Shown here: positions 60,324-64,000 of the stretch, one piece after another | Numbering within the stretch: the stretch's first letter is position 1 | Layout of the letters: the number at the start of each line of letters is the position of its first letter | Assembly (NCBI RefSeq): GCF_900141815.1 | Contig: NZ_FQYR01000004.1 | Coordinates: forward strand, 434,001 to 498,000 | Length of the DNA stretch: 64,000 nucleotides | Source: Rubritalea squalenifaciens DSM 18772 | GTDB taxonomy: Bacteria; Verrucomicrobiota; Verrucomicrobiia; Verrucomicrobiales; Akkermansiaceae | Reading direction: 5' to 3' | Made by a program: the position numbers and the translations under genes | Notes under the pieces: generated by a model | Told to the model about the DNA's origin: nothing | The model's input: the letters and a program-made list of their open reading frames with translations, nothing else | Databases searched by the model: none

Positions 60324-62620
60324 TTGAGGAGCTGAGTAAGAAATTGGTGAACCGGAATGAACCGGTGAAGGTGCATTTGATCGGCGTGGCTGGTTCAGGA
60401 ATGAGCGGCCTCGCTTTGCTTTTGTTAGGTATGGGGCATCAGGTCAGCGGTTGTGACCGTGTCACGACTCGTGAAACTGAGCGCATGCAGGGATTAGGAC
60501 TTAAATTCTACAGTCCGCATACGGCAGAGAGCATTGTGGATGTGGACTTGGTGGTCTACTCCTCCGCCATTAAGGAGGATAATGTTGCTCTGGCGGCAGC
60601 GCGTGCACGTGGAGTCCAGGCTATTCGCAGGGCGGAGTGTCTGGCTGCTATCTTGGGGACCAAAGATGGAGTTGTGATTTCCGGTACTCACGGGAAGACA
60701 ACCACGTCTGCGATGAGCGCGCATCTGTTGAGACGTGGAGCTGTTAATCCATCTCACTACGTAGGTGCGGAGATTCCTGTACTGGGCTCCAATGCTCATT
60801 GGGATGAAGAAGGGGACCTCATGGTGGCTGAAGGTGACGAGAGTGACGGTACGCTGGCTTTGTATACACCCAAGCATTCCGTGGTACTCAATGTGGAGGA
60901 AGAGCATCTCGATTTCTACTCAGGTATTGATCACATCAAGCAGGTCTTTACCAAGTTGCTCGATCAAACGCGCGGTAGCGTCATTTACTGTAAGGAGTGC
61001 CCGGTAGCTACCGAACTCTGTGCCCCACGAGAAAACAGTATTTCCTATGGATGGAGTGATGCTGATTTCGTGGCTGACAATCTCAAGGAGCAGGGTGGTG
61101 TCGTCGCTTTTGACGTGGTTAGAAGTGGTAAATTGCTCGGGCGCGTGGAGCTGGGAGTGCCCGGCAGGCACAATGCGCTCAATGCACTGGCTGCACTGGC
61201 CGTTGCCGAGGTGAGTGGGGTGGCCTTTGCTGATGCTGCAAGAGCGTTGTCCACCTTTGCAGGAGCCAGACGAAGGTTTGAGACCAAGTATCTCAGCAAG
61301 AAATGGCGTGTGGTGGACGACTACGGTCATCACCCGACCGAACTGGCTGCGACCTTGCAGACGGCTCGCTCGCTCAACCCTAAGCGTGTCGTGGTGCTAT
61401 TCCAGCCTCACCGCTACAGCCGCACGCAAAAGCTGGCCAAGGAGTTTGGTCAGGTGCTGCAGGCCGCGGATCGCGTCTTTGTCACGGATGTTTATCCTGC
61501 CAGTGAAGCTCCTATTGAAGGGGTGACTGGGCAGACGATTGTGGATTCGGTGCTCGAGCAAGGAGACACCAGAGCCGAGTGTGTAGGAGGGGTAGCAACA
61601 GCCCACCATGTGGTCGGAAACTGCCTCAAAGAAGGTGATCTCTTGATCACTTTGGGAGCAGGGAATGTGCATGAAGCTGGCACGAAAATTTCCCGAGACT
61701 TGGCTGTGCTAGAGGAATTGATGCGCGAGTCCGAGGATGAAACCTTACAGACCGCACTGTATGAACCGATGAAGAAGCATACCACGATGCTGGTAGGCGG
61801 ACCTGCTCAGTTCTGGGTACAGCCGAGTACGCATCAGGGATTTGCGAATGCGGTCAATTTCTGCCGCCAGCGCGGTGTTCCTGTGCGTGTAGTGGGCAGG
61901 GGGTCCAATCTGTTGGTTAGAGAGGGCGGTATTCGCGGTGTGGTGATTCACCCATCGCGCGGAGTCTTCGGTGACGTCGTCGTAGAAGGAAATCGAGTGA
62001 CAGCAGGTGCTGGTGTTCGTTTCAAAAAAGTGGCCAGTGTCGCTCAAAAGCACGGGCTGACAGGTTTTGAATGGATGGAAGGAATTCCCGGCAATGTAGG
62101 TGGCGGACTGCGTATGAATGCGGGGGCCATGGGAACAGAAACCTTCGATCAGGTGGTTGATGTTACCTTCCTTGATGAGGATGGTGAGATCCGTACGCGC
62201 ACCCGTTCTGAAATCGAGTCTTTCTATCGCAATGTTCCTGAACTTCGCAGGAACTTCGCGCTCTGTGCCACCTTTGAGGGCAAACCGGCCGACGCTGATG
62301 TGATCAATGGCAAGATGCAGGAGTCTAGCCATAAGCGCCGCACTACCCAACCATTAGCTGCCAGTGCAGGCTGCATTTTCAAGAACCCTGAGCTGATGCC
62401 AGCAGGCATGCTCGTAGACACTCTTGGATTTAAGAATGAGAGTGTTGGTAAAGCTCGAGTCTCTCTAGAGCATGGCAATTTCATCGTCAACGATGGTAAA
62501 GCTACCGCCGACGAAGTCCTTGGCTTGATCGAAAAAATTCGCAAGAAAGCCAGAGAGGAAAAAGCGGTCGAGCTGGAAACTGAGGTGCAGATTATCGGTG
62601 AAGATGATTACCTCTTCTAG
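60320..62620 (+). CDS. murC-murB: MurC-MurB fusion: UDP-MurNAc-Ala ligase and UDP-GlcNAc-enolpyruvate reductase
   Basis: 766 residues in one frame. Residues about 1-473 are MurC: Gly-Val-Ala-Gly-Ser-Gly-Met-Ser near 22, ATP-binding GTHGKTT at 122-128, His-His-Pro-Thr-Glu near 337. Residues about 478-766 are MurB, an FAD enzyme: Gly-Arg-Gly-Ser-Asn-Leu-Leu (FAD) near 528, Gly-Ile-Pro-Gly-Asn-Val-Gly-Gly, and a C-terminal Glu in Glu-Thr-Glu-Val-Gln-Ile-Ile-Gly. The position of MurB's catalytic Ser reads Cys685 (Ser-Ala-Gly-Cys-Ile-Phe-Lys-Asn-Pro). The two steps are not consecutive in order of the pathway (MurB acts before MurC) but are adjacent, so the fusion may channel UDP-MurNAc. Coupled to murG. 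Confidence 0.93.
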   Translation: MIEELSKKLVNRNEPVKVHLIGVAGSGMSGLALLLLGMGHQVSGCDRVTTRETERMQGLGLKFYSPHTAESIVDVDLVVYSSAIKEDNVALAAARARGVQAIRRAECLAAILGTKDGVVISGTHGKTTTSAMSAHLLRRGAVNPSHYVGAEIPVLGSNAHWDEEGDLMVAEGDESDGTLALYTPKHSVVLNVEEEHLDFYSGIDHIKQVFTKLLDQTRGSVIYCKECPVATELCAPRENSISYGWSDADFVADNLKEQGGVVAFDVVRSGKLLGRVELGVPGRHNALNALAALAVAEVSGVAFADAARALSTFAGARRRFETKYLSKKWRVVDDYGHHPTELAATLQTARSLNPKRVVVLFQPHRYSRTQKLAKEFGQVLQAADRVFVTDVYPASEAPIEGVTGQTIVDSVLEQGDTRAECVGGVATAHHVVGNCLKEGDLLITLGAGNVHEAGTKISRDLAVLEELMRESEDETLQTALYEPMKKHTTMLVGGPAQFWVQPSTHQGFANAVNFCRQRGVPVRVVGRGSNLLVREGGIRGVVIHPSRGVFGDVVVEGNRVTAGAGVRFKKVASVAQKHGLTGFEWMEGIPGNVGGGLRMNAGAMGTETFDQVVDVTFLDEDGEIRTRTRSEIESFYRNVPELRRNFALCATFEGKPADADVINGKMQESSHKRRTTQPLAASAGCIFKNPELMPAGMLVDTLGFKNESVGKARVSLEHGNFIVNDGKATADEVLGLIEKIRKKAREEKAVELETEVQIIGEDDYLF

Positions 62621-62664
62621 ATGTTAGTAATCTACAAGCTGCTAGCATTCTAAGGTGATTCACT

Positions 62665-62700
62665 AAGCTGTTAGGAGGTTTTTCTCCTAGCAGCTTTATT
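62665..62700 (+). terminator. Rho-independent terminator of murG-murCB
   Basis: 13-bp stem aagctgttaggag/ctcctagcagctt (one G-T pair), loop GTTTTT-type, then TT. It stands 45 bases after the stop. Confidence 0.75.
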
Positions 62701-62990
62701 GTTTAGCTGATGAGTCCACGGTTAGAGTGAGTTGGTTTTTTTGTTATTATGACAATTTATTTTGCGATACGTCTATTGTGTGAATAGGGGGTGTTGAGCT
62801 AGCGTTGTGATCCTCTGATGCAGAACACACTCTAATAACATGCATAAAGGGGATTCGGGATGCTCCTTTGGAGCCTTTGGTTTCATTGCCCGAACCTGTG
62901 TAGTTAGGGGGTGTTTGACTTTGGAGAACTCACACCATGGACCTCGTGAAAAATAGAGGTGTCCATGCAACTCATAACATAAACCCTGAG
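62701..62990. other. Leader of the metallophosphatase gene
   Basis: 290 bases without a gene. A direct repeat TAGGGGGTGTT (62785-62795 and 62905-62915, 120 bases apart) is the only clear structure. No recognised riboswitch. Confidence 0.45.
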
Positions 62991-64000
62991 ATGAAAATAA
63001 AACACACACATTTGGTGGAGCCATTAGCTGCATTGGCAATGTGCTCCATGACTACAGGATTGTCTGCTGCTGACCCCTTTGAGGTCGTTATCATTCCGGA
63101 TAGTCAGCATTATTCGCATTTTATGGATGATGGTGGGCCGGATTTGTTTACCCATCAGACTTCCTGGATTCGCGATAATGTGACTAACAGTAACATCGCA
63201 TTCGTGACTCATGTGGGAGACGTGATTCATGATAATACCGGACTCTGGCCATATGCCAGTCAGGCCATGTCTCCTCTGGATGGAGCTGTTCCCTACAGCG
63301 TTACCTTCGGTAACCATGACAATGGTGAGCCCGGTCCATTTGCATCGAGCCGCTATCAATCGTACCCATGGTACATAGGTGCGAGTAGTGATAATCTGGC
63401 TCATGCCCAGACCTTCACGGCAGGAGGGATTACCTTTCTGCATATCAATGTACCACACGATGCGAACAATGCGCAGCTGACCTGGGCTCAGAGCATCATC
63501 ACGGCTAATCCAGGTAAGCCGACCATCATCACAACCCATGGCTATATGGCGGATAATACCTTTGGCCGTGCTACACGTGGTGAGAACATCTGGACGACTT
63601 TGGTGGAGCCTAATACGCAGGTGTTTATGACCTGTAATGGGCATGACTGGGTATCTCGTCACGAAGTGGATACTACGAATGACGGTAGAAAAATCCTCCA
63701 GATTCAGAGTAACTGGCAGCAAGTCATCAACGGTGGTAATGGCTTGTTACAGCGGGTTGTATTCGACCCAGATAATAGCAAGATCACGGTGAAGACCTAT
63801 TCGCCTTTCTTGGATTTATATCATACCGACTATTCGGGTGAGTTCAGTTACTCAGCCACAATGAGCAGTTCTGCGGTGGTGATTGGCAATGAACTGGGTG
63901 CGCCCAAGCGTACCTGGGATGATGGCGCCAAGAAAAACGACAACTGGCAAGACGCCGCAAACTGGGATGGTACTGCACCGTCTGCCGGGGATAGACTATT
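62991..64000 (+). CDS. Secreted metallophosphatase with autotransporter-type repeats, 3' end missing
   Basis: The frame is open to the window edge (336 codons seen), so the gene is cut. ATG 62991 gives a signal peptide ending near Leu-Ser-Ala-Ala; an ATG at 62937 is in frame but adds a non-signal segment. The calcineurin-like fold is read from Pro-Asp-Ser-Gln-His-Tyr (motif I), Gly-Asp-Val-Ile-His-Asp (II), Gly-Asn-His-Asp (III), Thr-Thr-His-Gly-Tyr (IV) and Asn-Gly-His-Asp-Trp (V). It probably hydrolyses phosphoesters outside the cytoplasm. The last visible part (Asn-Trp-Gln-Asp-Ala-Ala-Asn-Trp-Asp-Gly-Thr-Ala-Pro) is the start of repeats like those in autotransporter-associated beta-strand proteins. 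A sorting tail may follow beyond the edge. Confidence 0.85.
   Translation, partial: MKIKHTHLVEPLAALAMCSMTTGLSAADPFEVVIIPDSQHYSHFMDDGGPDLFTHQTSWIRDNVTNSNIAFVTHVGDVIHDNTGLWPYASQAMSPLDGAVPYSVTFGNHDNGEPGPFASSRYQSYPWYIGASSDNLAHAQTFTAGGITFLHINVPHDANNAQLTWAQSIITANPGKPTIITTHGYMADNTFGRATRGENIWTTLVEPNTQVFMTCNGHDWVSRHEVDTTNDGRKILQIQSNWQQVINGGNGLLQRVVFDPDNSKITVKTYSPFLDLYHTDYSGEFSYSATMSSSAVVIGNELGAPKRTWDDGAKKNDNWQDAANWDGTAPSAGDRL

Noticed and set aside
1-64000. CRISPR, insertion sequence, integrase or prophage
   Set aside because: No short regular repeats, transposase or phage-like frames were seen. The window is dense with housekeeping and envelope genes.

Overview
The window looks like a stretch of a chromosome from a marine-type Verrucomicrobiota bacterium, probably close to Rubritalea/Akkermansiaceae (inference). 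The pointers are: five intact secreted proteins ending in a PEP-CTERM tail (Pro-Glu-Pro, hydrophobic helix, Arg cluster) plus one decayed copy; a very large ThuA / SGNH / PVC-type dehydrogenase / cupredoxin fusion; a Tat-exported Gfo/Idh/MocA oxidoreductase; a formylglycine sulfatase; a divergent FtsZ with a long acidic linker; and a MurC-MurB fusion. Ribosome binding sites are mostly weak. No rRNA, CRISPR array, insertion sequence, integrase or phage gene was seen. Two tRNA genes are present: Ser-GGA and Gly-TCC.

Layout. 1-3.6 kb: 3' end of an extracellular protein, tRNA-Ser, a CbiX-like chelatase protein, a Tat-exported oxidoreductase and tRNA-Gly. 3.6-13.8 kb: housekeeping genes metF, prc-type protease, SprT-like protein, acyltransferase and methyltransferase, guaB-guaA, a small lipoprotein and a small membrane protein resembling an anti-sigma factor. 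13.9-15.4 kb: a PEP-CTERM gene with a frameshifted tandem remnant behind it. 15.6-21.2 kb: queE, kbl, a C39-like secreted peptidase, and a HAD phosphatase translationally coupled to a diacylglycerol-type glycosyltransferase. 21.4-24.9 kb: three same-strand envelope proteins of unknown role, the last AsmA-like. 24.9-31.4 kb: Gre-like factor, SOUL protein, RhlE-type helicase, murI, a small membrane protein, an EEP-fold hydrolase and a sulfatase.

31.6-39.5 kb: a PEP-CTERM gene, a DNA glycosylase, the aguA-aguB pair for agmatine to putrescine, ftsZ standing apart from ftsA/ftsQ, a peroxiredoxin, ilvA and an orphan small gene. 39.5-45.8 kb: the 1363-residue fusion in a two-gene operon with a DsbD-N-like redox domain protein, then a PEP-CTERM gene. 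45.8-53.2 kb: a Ski2-like helicase and the proteostasis block tig-clpP-(unknown gene)-clpX. 53.3-57.5 kb: a GntR/LacI-type regulator divergent from a ROK sugar kinase, then two divergent PEP-CTERM genes. 57.5-64 kb: a TPR-sulfotransferase, murG coupled to murC-murB, and the 5' part of a secreted metallophosphatase joined to an autotransporter-type repeat region that runs off the window.

No single unmistakably new defence or mobile system is visible. The most unusual objects are the ThuA-SGNH-dehydrogenase-HEAT-cupredoxin protein with its DsbD-N partner, the MurC-MurB fusion with Cys where MurB normally has its catalytic Ser, the FtsZ with a tubulin-like GGGTGSG loop and an altered T7 loop, and the decaying PEP-CTERM duplicate.
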